From Streptomyces sp. NBRC 110035 (GTDB lineage Bacteria; Actinomycetota; Actinomycetes; Streptomycetales; Streptomycetaceae): a stretch of 64,000 nucleotides of DNA. Position 1 is the first letter of the stretch. Every line of letters begins with the position of its first letter. A program made the translations under genes and the position numbers. The notes under the pieces are model-generated. The model saw only the letters and a list, made by a program, of their open reading frames with translations. It made no database searches and was not told the origin of the DNA. Shown one piece after another: positions 56,104 through 64,000 of the stretch. Location: positions 124,001 through 188,000 of the forward strand of contig NZ_BBNN01000016.1 of NCBI RefSeq assembly GCF_000829695.1. Direction: 5' to 3'.

Positions 56104-57510
56104 GTGACGGACGAGGACAGCAGGTACGAGGCGGTGCGCAGCCGGGACGGACGGTTCGACGGGGCGTTCTTCTTCGCCGTCGCGACCACCGGGATCTACT
56201 GCCGTCCCAGCTGCCCCGCGGTCACGCCCAAGCGACGCAACGTGCGGTTCTTCCCGACCGCCGCCGCCGCGCAGGGCGCCGGGTTCCGGGCCTGCCGGCG
56301 GTGCCGTCCGGACGCCGTTCCCGGCTCCGCCGAGTGGAACGTACGCGCCGACGTCGTGGGCCGGGCCGTGCGACTGATCGCCGACGGCGTCGTCGACCGC
56401 GAAGGGGTCGCCGGACTGGCCGCACGGCTCGGCTACAGCGCCCGCCAGGTGCAGCGCCAGCTCACCGGCGAACTCGGCGCGGGACCCGTCGCACTCGCCC
56501 GGGCGCAGCGGGCGCACACCGCGCGCGTGCTCCTCCAGACCACCATGCTCCCGGTCACCGGGATCGCCTTCGCCGCCGGGTTCGCCAGCGTGCGGCAGTT
56601 CAACGAGACCGTCCGGGCCGTGTACGCCGCCACTCCCAGCGAACTGCGTGCCGCCGCGCCACGGAGCGGCCGGGCCGGCCACCGCACGGCCACTCCCCCC
56701 GCCGGTGTCCCCCTGCGCCTCGCCCACCGCGGCCCCTACCAGCCCGGACCCGTCTTCGACCTGCTGGAACGCGAGGCCGTCCCGGGCGTCGAGGACGTCA
56801 CCGGCACCCCGGGCACCCGCACCTACCGGCGCACCCTCCGGCTTCCGTACGGCACCGGCACCACCGCCGTCGACGAACATCCCGGCGCCGCCCGCACCGG
56901 CTCCGGCGCCCGCCCCGGCGGCTGGCTCGACGCCCGCATCCACCTCACCGACCTCCGCGACCTGACCACCGCCGTACAGCGGCTGCGCCGCCTGTTCGAC
57001 CTGGACGCGGACCCCTACGCCGTCGACGAACGGCTCGGCGCCGACACGCGGCTCGCCCCACTGGTCGCCGCCCGGCCGGGACTGCGCTCGCCGGGCACCA
57101 CCGACCCCGCCGAACTCGCCGTACGGGCCCTGGTGGGGCGTGGCGAGGCCACACGGCTGGTCCAGCGGTACGGCAAGACGCTCGACGCCCCCTGCGGCAC
57201 CCTCACCCACCTCTTCCCCGAACCGTCCGTCCTCGCCGACGCCGAACCCGGAGGCACCCTGGGTGCGCTCACCGCCGCCCTCGCCGACGGCGCCGTACGG
57301 CTCGACCCCGGCGCCGACCGGGACGAGTCCGCGGACGCCCTGACCGGCGTTCCGGGCCTGGACGTCCGTACCATCGCCGAGATCCGCACCCGCGCGCTCG
57401 GCGACCCGGACGTGGCCCTGCCCGGCCCCGACCTGCCCGACAGCTGGCGCCCCTGGCGCTCATACGCCCTGAACCACCTGCGCGCGGCAGGGGAGTTGGA
57501 GTACTCATGA
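56104..57510 (+). CDS. DNA-3-methyladenine glycosylase fused to an Ada-type domain (AlkA/AraC)
   Basis: A 468-residue three-part protein. The N-terminal Ada metal-binding domain has Cys pairs in IYCRPSCPAV and RACRRCRPD; the first Cys is the methyl acceptor in Ada. An AraC-type HTH follows (VAGLAARLGYSARQVQRQ, IAFAAGFASVRQFNETVR). The C-terminal AlkA-like glycosylase domain starts near residue 200 and has DPAELAVRALVGRGEATRLV and ALGDPDVALPGPDL. The hairpin-helix loop reads GVPGLDVRTIAEIRTRAL rather than the usual GPWTA pattern. GTG at 56104. The ogt gene overlaps by 4 bases. Confidence 0.9.
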   Translation: MTDEDSRYEAVRSRDGRFDGAFFFAVATTGIYCRPSCPAVTPKRRNVRFFPTAAAAQGAGFRACRRCRPDAVPGSAEWNVRADVVGRAVRLIADGVVDREGVAGLAARLGYSARQVQRQLTGELGAGPVALARAQRAHTARVLLQTTMLPVTGIAFAAGFASVRQFNETVRAVYAATPSELRAAAPRSGRAGHRTATPPAGVPLRLAHRGPYQPGPVFDLLEREAVPGVEDVTGTPGTRTYRRTLRLPYGTGTTAVDEHPGAARTGSGARPGGWLDARIHLTDLRDLTTAVQRLRRLFDLDADPYAVDERLGADTRLAPLVAARPGLRSPGTTDPAELAVRALVGRGEATRLVQRYGKTLDAPCGTLTHLFPEPSVLADAEPGGTLGALTAALADGAVRLDPGADRDESADALTGVPGLDVRTIAEIRTRALGDPDVALPGPDLPDSWRPWRSYALNHLRAAGELEYS

Positions 57511-58079
57511 ACACGACCACGAACGCGACCACGAGCACGACGGCGGACGGCACGGTCGGCACAGGCACAGGCACGAGTACCGGCACGGGTACGGACACGT
57601 ACTGGACCAGTGTCGACAGCCCTCTCGGGAAACTGCTTCTCACCGCCGGCCCGGACGGGGCGCTGACCTCGCTCTCCGTGCCCGGGCAGAAGGGCGGGCG
57701 CAGTGTGCGGGAGGCCTGGCGGCAGGACCCGGGCCCGTTCCGTGCGGCCGAGGAGCAGCTCGCCGCGTACTTCGCCGGTGAGCTCGAGGACTTCCGGCTG
57801 CTGCTGCACACCGCCGGCACCCCCTTCCGGGAGAAGGTCTGGGCCGCGCTCGGTGACATCCCCTACGGGGCGACCGTGTCGTACGGGGAGATCGCCGCGC
57901 GGATCGGCGCCCCCAGGGCCGCCGTACGGGCCGTCGGCGGGGCGATCGGCGCGAACCCGCTGCTGATCGTGCGCCCCTGCCACCGGGTGATCGGCGCCGA
58001 CGGGAGGCTGACCGGATACGCGGGCGGCCTGGACCGCAAGATCCACCTGCTCACCCACGAGGGAGCACTGCGGCCGTAG
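57507..58079 (+). CDS. ogt: Methylated-DNA-[protein]-cysteine S-methyltransferase
   Basis: A 190-residue DNA repair protein that removes the alkyl group from O6-alkylguanine in a single suicidal step. The active-site Cys is in IVRPCHRVIGADGRLTGYAG. The HTH that flips the base is VSYGEIAARIGAPRAAVRAV. The first 30 residues are a Thr/Gly-rich low-complexity tail. ATG at 57507 overlaps the AlkA-like stop (ATGA), so the two repair genes form an operon. Confidence 0.94.
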   Translation: MNTTTNATTSTTADGTVGTGTGTSTGTGTDTYWTSVDSPLGKLLLTAGPDGALTSLSVPGQKGGRSVREAWRQDPGPFRAAEEQLAAYFAGELEDFRLLLHTAGTPFREKVWAALGDIPYGATVSYGEIAARIGAPRAAVRAVGGAIGANPLLIVRPCHRVIGADGRLTGYAGGLDRKIHLLTHEGALRP

Positions 58080-58092
58080 CCGCGGACCGGTG

Positions 58093-58120
58093 GACCGGCA
58101 GGCCGGCCGGCCTGCCGGTC
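58093..58120. terminator. Bidirectional terminator between convergent genes
   Basis: A 28-base perfect palindrome centred in GGCCGGCCGGCC, 13 bases after the ogt stop and reaching the last bases of the DUF456 gene. It can serve both strands. Confidence 0.75.
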
Positions 58121-58601
58121 ATCGCCAGACGACCGTGACGAGCCATGCCGCCGTGATCAGCAGGCAGGTGAACAGTTCGGTCAGCACGCTCCAGCCGCCC
58201 GAGCGCATCGCCGTACGCGTCGCCGTCACCGCTTCGCCGCGGCGGCCCAGGCGGACCCGCTCGCAGGCGTGGATCCCGGCCACGAATCCCGGGACCGCGC
58301 CCAGGACGGGCACCAGGACGAAGCCCAGGAACGCCCCCGCGCCCGCGTACGCCAGCACCCGGCCGTCGATGCCGCCGGCCCGGAGCCGGCGGGGCGGCAG
58401 GGTCCAGCGGACCACCTGGGACAGGAGCAGGGCGACCGTCGCGCCGACCAGTACCCACCACGTCACGGGCCGCGGGTCCTTCAGCGCCCACCACAGGATC
58501 GCGGCCCACACCAGCCACGACCCCGGCACCCCGGGCAGCAGTACTCCGCACAGGCCGAACAGGATCACCAGTCCGGTCAGCAGGAGATCCCACGCTCCCA
58601 T
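58119..58601 (-). CDS. DUF456 family membrane protein
   Basis: A 160-residue protein with four or five membrane segments. ATG at 58601 gives GAWDLLLTGLVILFGLCGVL followed by LPGVPGSWLVWAAILWWAL, and GAGAFLGFVLVPVLGAVPGF near residue 90 is the Gly-rich family repeat. The function of DUF456 proteins is unknown. It is convergent to ogt. Confidence 0.85.
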   Translation of the reverse strand: MGAWDLLLTGLVILFGLCGVLLPGVPGSWLVWAAILWWALKDPRPVTWWVLVGATVALLLSQVVRWTLPPRRLRAGGIDGRVLAYAGAGAFLGFVLVPVLGAVPGFVAGIHACERVRLGRRGEAVTATRTAMRSGGWSVLTELFTCLLITAAWLVTVVWR

Positions 58602-58813
58602 CTGTCCAGGGTGCCGGAGGGCGGCCGGAGGCGCAGACCAGGTGTGGGGCTCCCACCGGCCCCTCGCGTCGAACAACCGTGCCCCGTGTGCCTCATGTGC
58701 CCCATGTGTCCCGAGTGGCCGTGGTGCCGTAGGCCGCGCGGTGCCGGGAACGGATTTCCCCTGCTCCGTTCTCATCGGGTCTCATCGGGCCCGCGCGGTG
58801 GACAATGCAAGGT

Positions 58814-60193
58814 ATGAGCGAGCAGGGGGGCAGGTCCACCGGCCACGAGGACGACTGGTGGGGGCAGTTGTACGACGGTGCCACCGCGGACACGGGCTCC
58901 GCGCCCGCGCCCGATTCCCTGGAGGACCGCTTCGACTCCGTGGCCGGCACGGTGAACGAGGGGGCGGACGGTCCGGTGGGCGAGCCGGCGCACGGAGGGC
59001 CTTCCACGGGGAACCCGTCCGGCACGCAGCCGTCCGGCACACAGTCCTCCGGTGGCCGGACGCCCCACCCGCCGCAAGGAGCACCGCCGGCCTGGCCCCC
59101 GCCGGGCCGCACGACTTCGGCGACCGGCTTTCCCGCCCCACCCGATGCCGTCCCCGGCCCCACCCCCACCGGCGCCTCCCCCGGCCCCCGGGCCCCGCGC
59201 CTCGTCCCGCCCGTGGAACCGCCGCCCTCGCCGCGCGGCCACGTGGGCTCCCGGCCGCCCACCTACGACGCCGAGCCCACCGCGCTGCCCGCCGCCGACC
59301 CCCACGCACTGGAGGACCTGGTCCCGGACACCGTGCTCGACGGCGCCCGGTACGGTTCCTGCACCCTGCGGGCCGCCTCCGTACGCGGTGACTCCGCGCG
59401 GTACCGGGGCGAACCGCGGTGGGACGCCCTGCTGACCGCCCGGTTCGGCAGCGGGGACCGGGCCCTGGTGCTGGTGGCGGTCGCCACCGGCGTACGGGGC
59501 GCCCCCGGAGCGCATCGTGCGGCCGCCGAGGCCTGCCGGTGGATCGGCAAGGCGGTGGGCCTCAGCCACGCCCGTCTGGCCGAGGACATCAGGGCGGGCC
59601 GGCGCGGTGACCTCAAGTCGGGGCTGCACCGCCTCACCGACCGCACCCTCGGCAGGCTCCGCGCGGGCGCCGCCGAGCAGGGCCTCGAACCCGAGGCGTA
59701 CGCGGCCACCCTGCGCTGCCTGCTGCTGCCCGCCGACCCCGGCTGCCGGACCCGCGTCTTCTTCGGGGTCGGCGACGGCGGACTGTTCCGGCTGCGGGGC
59801 GGGGCGTGGCAGGACATCGAACCGGAGGCCGCCGAGGCCAGGGGCGGGGCCGTGCTCGGCTTCGGCTCGCCGCCCTCCGAGACCCCCGAGGGCGACCGGC
59901 TCACCATGGACCTCGGCATACCGACACCCCCGAGCCGGTACGAGCCCGCCCCCGGCCCTGCGCGCGAGCCCTTCCGTTTCCGTACGTCCGTCGCCCGCGA
60001 GGGTGACACCCTCCTGCTGTGCAGTCCTGGCCTGGCCGACCCGCTGCGCGGCGAGGAGGAACTCCGCGCCCACCTCGCCGTGCGGTGGTCCCGCCCCGGA
60101 CCGCCGGGCCTCGCCGCGTTCCTCGCCGACACCCAGGTACGGGTCAAGGGATACGCGGACGACCGCACGGCCGCCGCCGTCTGGGAGGCGTGA
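58814..60193 (+). CDS. PP2C-like protein with a long disordered N-terminus
   Basis: A 459-residue protein. The first 165 residues are Pro/Gly/Ser-rich and disordered. From about residue 165 the chain resembles a PP2C-type phosphatase fold (GSCTLRAASVRGDSARYRGE, ALVLVAVATGVRGAPGAHRA, TRVFFGVGDGGLFRLRGGAW, DTLLLCSPGLADPLRG). The metal-binding aspartates of active PP2C (DGxGG) are not clear, so it may be catalytically reduced or a regulator. ATG at 58814 is preferred over 58805. Confidence 0.7.
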   Translation: MSEQGGRSTGHEDDWWGQLYDGATADTGSAPAPDSLEDRFDSVAGTVNEGADGPVGEPAHGGPSTGNPSGTQPSGTQSSGGRTPHPPQGAPPAWPPPGRTTSATGFPAPPDAVPGPTPTGASPGPRAPRLVPPVEPPPSPRGHVGSRPPTYDAEPTALPAADPHALEDLVPDTVLDGARYGSCTLRAASVRGDSARYRGEPRWDALLTARFGSGDRALVLVAVATGVRGAPGAHRAAAEACRWIGKAVGLSHARLAEDIRAGRRGDLKSGLHRLTDRTLGRLRAGAAEQGLEPEAYAATLRCLLLPADPGCRTRVFFGVGDGGLFRLRGGAWQDIEPEAAEARGGAVLGFGSPPSETPEGDRLTMDLGIPTPPSRYEPAPGPAREPFRFRTSVAREGDTLLLCSPGLADPLRGEEELRAHLAVRWSRPGPPGLAAFLADTQVRVKGYADDRTAAAVWEA

Positions 60194-60269
60194 ACCCGCC
60201 GGGTGTGACTCCATGGAACCCGGACGAGGATCCAGGGATTCACGGACACCGAAGGGGCACCTGGGAACC

Positions 60270-62012
60270 ATGGCCAAACAGAACGTCGCGGAACAGTTCG
60301 TCGACATCCTGACCCGCGCGGGAGTCAAACGCCTCTACGGCGTCGTCGGCGACAGCCTCAACCCCGTCGTCGACGCCGTGCGCCGCAACTCCGCCATCGA
60401 CTGGGTCCACGTCCGGCACGAGGAGACCGCCGCCTTCGCCGCCAGTGCGGAGGCGCAGATCACCGGCAGCCTCGCCGCCTGCGCCGGCTCCTGCGGGCCC
60501 GGCAACCTCCACCTCATCAACGGGCTGTACGACGCCCACCGGTCCATGGCCCCGGTCCTCGCCCTCGCCTCGCACATCCCCTCCAGCGAGATCGGCCTCG
60601 GCTACTTCCAGGAGACCCATCCCGACCAGCTGTTCCGCGAGTGCAGCCACTACAGCGAGATGATCTCCAACCCCCAGCAGATGCCCCGGCTGCTCCAGAC
60701 CGCGATCCAGAACGCGGTCGGCCGCTCCGGCGTCAGCGTCGTCACCCTCCCCGGTGACATCGCCGACCGGCAGGCCCCCGACCAGGCCGCCGAGACCGCC
60801 CTGGTCACCTCCCGCCCCTCGGTCCGCCCCGGCGACGCCGAGATCGACCGCCTGATCGACATGATCGACTCCGCCGGAAAGGTCACCCTCTTCTGCGGCA
60901 GCGGCACCCAGGGCGCGCACGCCGAGGTCATGGAACTCGCCCAGAAGATCAAGTCCCCGGTCGGGCACGCCCTGCGCGGCAAGGAATGGATCCAGTACGA
61001 CAACCCGTACGACGTCGGCATGAGCGGGCTGCTCGGATACGGCGCCGCCTACGAGGCCACCCACGAGTGCGACCTGCTGATCCTGCTCGGCACCGACTTC
61101 CCGTACAACGCCTTCCTCCCCGACGACGTGAAGATCGTCCAGGTCGACGTGCGGCCCGAGCACCTCGGCCGGCGCTCGAAGCTGGACCTCGCGGTGTGGG
61201 GCGACGTGCGGGAGACGCTGCGCTGCCTGACCCCGAGGATCAAGGCCAAGGACGACCGCAGGTTCCTCGACCGGATGCTGAGGAAGCACGCGGACGCGCT
61301 GGAGGGGGTGGTGAAGGCGTACACGCGCAAGGTGGAGAAGCACGTGCCGATCCACCCCGAGTACGCGGCCTCCCTCCTGGACGAAATCGCCGACGACGAC
61401 GCGGTGTTCACCGTGGACACCGGGATGTGCAACGTCTGGGCGGCCCGCTACCTCTCGCCCAACGGCCGTCGCCGGGTCATCGGTTCGTTCTCGCACGGTT
61501 CGATGGCGAACGCGCTGCCGATGGCGATCGGGGCGCAGTTCGTGGACCAGGGCCGGCAGGTCGTGTCGATGTCCGGCGACGGCGGGTTCACCATGCTCAT
61601 GGGGGACTTCCTCACCCTCGTCCAGTACGACCTGCCGGTGAAGGTCGTCGTCTTCAACAACTCCTCCCTGAGCATGGTCGAGTTGGAGATGCTGGTCGCC
61701 GGGCTGCCCTCGCACGGCACCACCACCAAGAACCCGGACTTCGCCGCCGTCGCCCGCGCGTGCGGCGCGTACGGGGTGCGGGTGGAGAAGCCGAAGGACC
61801 TCGCCGGGGCACTCAGGTCCGCGTTCAAGCACAAGGGCCCGGCCCTCGTCGACGTCGTCACCGACCCCAACGCGCTGTCCATCCCGCCGAAGATCAAGGC
61901 CGAGATGGTGACCGGCTTCGCGCTGTCCGCGTCGAAGATGGTGCTGGACGGCGGGGTCGGCAGGATGCTCCAGATGGCGCGCTCCAACCTGCGCAACGTG
62001 CCGCGCCCGTGA
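60270..62012 (+). CDS. poxB: Thiamine diphosphate-dependent pyruvate oxidase/dehydrogenase (PoxB type)
   Basis: A 580-residue enzyme. The activating Glu is in VRHEETAAFAASAEAQ. The central FAD-domain has VTLFCGSGTQGAHAEVMELA. The ThDP motif is GDGGFTMLMGDF to NNSSL. The chain resembles the quinone-linked pyruvate dehydrogenase (PoxB), which makes acetate and carbon dioxide from pyruvate. ATG at 60270 follows GAAGGGG. It ends 6 bases from the end of the convergent HTH gene. Confidence 0.91.
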   Translation: MAKQNVAEQFVDILTRAGVKRLYGVVGDSLNPVVDAVRRNSAIDWVHVRHEETAAFAASAEAQITGSLAACAGSCGPGNLHLINGLYDAHRSMAPVLALASHIPSSEIGLGYFQETHPDQLFRECSHYSEMISNPQQMPRLLQTAIQNAVGRSGVSVVTLPGDIADRQAPDQAAETALVTSRPSVRPGDAEIDRLIDMIDSAGKVTLFCGSGTQGAHAEVMELAQKIKSPVGHALRGKEWIQYDNPYDVGMSGLLGYGAAYEATHECDLLILLGTDFPYNAFLPDDVKIVQVDVRPEHLGRRSKLDLAVWGDVRETLRCLTPRIKAKDDRRFLDRMLRKHADALEGVVKAYTRKVEKHVPIHPEYAASLLDEIADDDAVFTVDTGMCNVWAARYLSPNGRRRVIGSFSHGSMANALPMAIGAQFVDQGRQVVSMSGDGGFTMLMGDFLTLVQYDLPVKVVVFNNSSLSMVELEMLVAGLPSHGTTTKNPDFAAVARACGAYGVRVEKPKDLAGALRSAFKHKGPALVDVVTDPNALSIPPKIKAEMVTGFALSASKMVLDGGVGRMLQMARSNLRNVPRP

Positions 62013-62018
62013 AGGGGT

Positions 62019-63515
62019 TCAGTCTGTGCGGGGTGCCCAGCGGCGGTTGGAGGTGTCGTACTCGTAGCGGGGCAGCCCCGCGATGCCGCTGGTGCGGAAG
62101 GGACGGCCGCCGTCGTCGATCCGGACGGTGCCGGAGCGGCCGCCCGAGGACCAGTCCAGCTCCAGGTACCAGCGGCAGTCGCAGTCCGCGGTCCTGGCGG
62201 TCACCTCCAGCACCTCCGGATCCTTCGCGGAGACCCGGTAGGGCATGCGGACCGCCGGGATCGGCGTACCGGCGTCGTTCCCCGCGACCGCGCGGGCGAT
62301 CGGCCGGTCCTTGTCCAGGTCCACCGCGAAGTACCGCGGGGTGAGGGCGCCGCCGCAGCCCTGGTCCATGGCGTACGCGTTGCCCGGAGCGGGGTCGGCG
62401 CGGCCGGTCACCCGGACCCGCAGCGCCGTGAGGACGACTGCAGTGTCCGACGTCCCCTGTACGGACAGTCTCACGATCGTCTCGCCCCCGTGCACCGCCG
62501 CCTGCGTGGCCGCCCAGGTACCGGCATCCTGCGGGACCGGGGGCGGGGGCACCTGGGCGGGCGGCTTGGCGACGACGTAGTCGTGACCGCAGCCGTACGC
62601 CCAGGCCTGGGAATCCGCGGTCCAGGCGAGAGGCGCACCGGCGGGTGCGGGGGAGCCCCCGGACGAGCCGCTGGAGGAACCGTCGGAGCCGCCCCCCGCG
62701 GAACTCCCGGAGGTGCCGCCGGGAGCGGCCGGGCCGGAGGGCCCGCGCCCGGTTCCGGAGCCGTCCGGTGAGCGCTCCGGGCGTCCGGACGAGGCGGACG
62801 CCGAGGCGGGCGGTGACGGGACACGCAGACCCGGTGCCGTGGGGTCCACGAAGGAGGTCGGTACGGAGTCGGCGGTGGCCCGGGAGGTGTCGTCGGGGGA
62901 GGAGCGGTGGCCGTCCCGCAGCGCGGCCAGCGTGCCCACGGTGGCGAGCAACGCGCACGCGACGGCCAGAACACCCGCGACGCGCGGGCGCCGGTACCAG
63001 GGGCGCGGCCGGGGGAGGGGCCGGCCGGCCGGGGGGTGAGGACCGATGACGACGCCCGCGTCCAGGCGCGGTCGATCGGTGCCGGGGACGATCCCGGAAG
63101 CGGTGTCCGTGTCCATGGCGGTGTCATCCTGGGCCCCGGCCCCGTCGCCACTGGTCGTCTCTGCGGGACGGCTGTTCGTGCGCCCGGTGACCGGAGCCGT
63201 GGTGGCAGGTGGAGTGTCCACGACCGCCGCTGCCGGCGCCTCTCCCGCTCGCGGTCGTTGCCGTATCTCGACGGCCAGGAGCCAGCGGCGGTGGAGGTCC
63301 AGGCGTTCCGCGCCCGAGGCCCCGCACAGGGCGGCGAAGCGTTCCACCGGAGCGAAGTCGAGGGGGACCGCCTCGCCCGCGCAGTAGCGGTGCAGCGTCG
63401 AGGTGTTCATGTTCAGGCGGCGGGCCAGCGAGCCGTAACTGCGGCCCGTACGTTCCTTGAGCTCCCGCAGCCGTGCCGCGAACTCGGCCACGTCGTCCTG
63501 TGCCGACACCTTCAC
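62019..63515 (-). CDS. Helix-turn-helix protein with one membrane segment and an outside domain
   Basis: A 498-residue protein. The N-terminal XRE-like HTH (SYGSLARRLNMNTSTLHRYC) spans about residues 25-45. A basic stretch precedes one membrane helix near residues 180-200 (VAGVLAVACALLATVGTLAA). A Ser/Gly/Pro-rich linker leads to an outside domain with WAYGCGHDYVVAKPPAQVPP, MDQGCGGALTPRYFAVDLD and ADCDCRWYLELDW; its cysteines could form disulfides. The plan suggests a one-component membrane regulator. ATG at 63515. The ligand is unknown. Confidence 0.82.
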   Translation of the reverse strand: MKVSAQDDVAEFAARLRELKERTGRSYGSLARRLNMNTSTLHRYCAGEAVPLDFAPVERFAALCGASGAERLDLHRRWLLAVEIRQRPRAGEAPAAAVVDTPPATTAPVTGRTNSRPAETTSGDGAGAQDDTAMDTDTASGIVPGTDRPRLDAGVVIGPHPPAGRPLPRPRPWYRRPRVAGVLAVACALLATVGTLAALRDGHRSSPDDTSRATADSVPTSFVDPTAPGLRVPSPPASASASSGRPERSPDGSGTGRGPSGPAAPGGTSGSSAGGGSDGSSSGSSGGSPAPAGAPLAWTADSQAWAYGCGHDYVVAKPPAQVPPPPVPQDAGTWAATQAAVHGGETIVRLSVQGTSDTAVVLTALRVRVTGRADPAPGNAYAMDQGCGGALTPRYFAVDLDKDRPIARAVAGNDAGTPIPAVRMPYRVSAKDPEVLEVTARTADCDCRWYLELDWSSGGRSGTVRIDDGGRPFRTSGIAGLPRYEYDTSNRRWAPRTD

Positions 63516-63749
63516 CCCGCGCGCACTCGTCGGGCCGGACGGGCCCGGGACGGCATCCCAGGCACTTCATGTACCTGCACGTCAGACGGGCTGGGATGGT
63601 TCCATGCCCCGGGAACGGCCGCCGACGCTTGCGCCTGCCTCCCGGGACGGCAGATGCTCCTGGTGTCGCCCCGACGGCCACCGGACGGACCGTCCAGGCC
63701 ATCCCGGCAGCACCCGCATCCCACCACACACTCCTCACGGGGGACACCC

Positions 63750-64000
63750 ATGCCCATGCGCACCCGGGCCGCCGCACTCTCCGTCATCACCCTCCTCGCA
63801 CTCGCCGCCGTCACGTCGCTCACCGGGCCGGCCGGAGCCGCGCCTGCCACGGACGTGGCGCCGAAGGCACAGCAGGCGAAGGCACGGCAGGCGAAGGCCG
63901 TGCCACCCAAGTTCCTCGCGGCGTCCCAGCTTCCGCCGCACCCGTCGTCCGAGTGGACGGCCGGGCCCGTCACCGACGGCTTCCCGATCGAGCTCGCCCC
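63750..64000 (+). CDS. Secreted protein, 3' end outside window
   Basis: ATG at 63750 opens a frame that runs off the window. A signal peptide is visible (AAALSVITLLALAAVTSLTG, cleavage near AGAAPA). The mature part starts with a Lys/Gln/Ala repeat (APKAQQAKARQAKA) and then PPKFLAASQLPPHPSSEWTA. It is divergent from the membrane HTH gene with a 234-base gap, so control by that regulator is possible. The family cannot be named from 83 residues. Confidence 0.75.
   Translation, partial: MPMRTRAAALSVITLLALAAVTSLTGPAGAAPATDVAPKAQQAKARQAKAVPPKFLAASQLPPHPSSEWTAGPVTDGFPIELA

Noticed and set aside
58660..58720. Short repeated CATGTGCCC-like words
   Set aside because: The repetition is brief and imperfect, and lies in a normal intergenic gap. 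No structure or function could be supported.

Overview
The window is a piece of an actinobacterial chromosome, almost certainly Streptomyces. Evidence: very high GC with G/C in third codon positions, many GTG starts, ATGA/GTGA stop-start overlaps, twin-arginine (Tat) and lipoprotein signals on secreted enzymes, sugar ABC operons lacking their own ATPase, an ECF42/DGPF pair and an AldO-type alditol oxidase. No rRNA, tRNA, CRISPR array, prophage or complete transposon was seen.

Layout. 0-2.4 kb: end of a macrolide-type glycosyltransferase, a DUF1697 protein and a frameshifted SnoaL/DUF4440-like gene. 2.4-12.1 kb (minus strand): one assimilatory sulfur operon. A 27-residue leader peptide of the actinobacterial sulfur-gene type precedes sulfite reductase, a 69-residue zinc-ribbon protein, cysH, cysC, cysD and cysN, then a sulfonate/nitrate-type ABC transporter and a sirohydrochlorin chelatase, which supplies the siroheme iron step for the reductase. 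12.5-25.3 kb: mixed single genes (GNAT, secreted protein, frameshifted GAF regulator followed by a perfect 208-bp tandem duplication, AidB-like dehydrogenase, BrkB/YihY protein, a 5 x 32-bp tandem repeat, NmrA-like protein, two AraC-type regulators, VOC protein, LacI regulator, CsoR/CstR-type repressor).

25.4-32.6 kb is a decayed region: half-genes of a TauE/SafE exporter and a CcdA-like protein on opposite strands, an S1 protease homologue with two catalytic residues replaced, and a TPR gene running into the truncated, twice-frameshifted remains of a large membrane receptor. A homoserine dehydrogenase-like gene within it looks intact. 32.8-35.5 kb holds homocysteine methyltransferase and the ECF42 sigma factor with its DGPF partner.

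35.6-51.2 kb is mostly plant polysaccharide use: a promoter overlapped by a LacI-type operator drives two secreted GH43 enzymes (arabinofuranosidase-like and exo-beta-1,3-galactanase-like); then a Tat-exported PHP phosphoesterase with a small partner, and a minus-strand operon of sugar-binding lipoprotein, two permeases and GH2 beta-galactosidase, with a ROK regulator and AldO upstream. Related dyads precede both the ABC operon and the ROK gene. Together these could release, import and split arabinogalactan oligosaccharides.

51.4-64 kb: a radical SAM protein with an unusual cysteine spacing; a membrane protein joining a sigma-region-4-like segment, an anti-sigma-type zinc motif, a membrane helix and an outside cellulose-binding module; RsgA; an AlkA/Ogt alkylation-repair pair; a DUF456 membrane protein; a PP2C-like protein; a PoxB-type enzyme; a helix-turn-helix protein with a membrane segment and outside domain; and the start of a secreted protein.

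Several genes are broken at G/C runs (2137-2141, 15746-15751, 39032-39041). These may be real decay or assembly error, and the sequence alone cannot separate the two.
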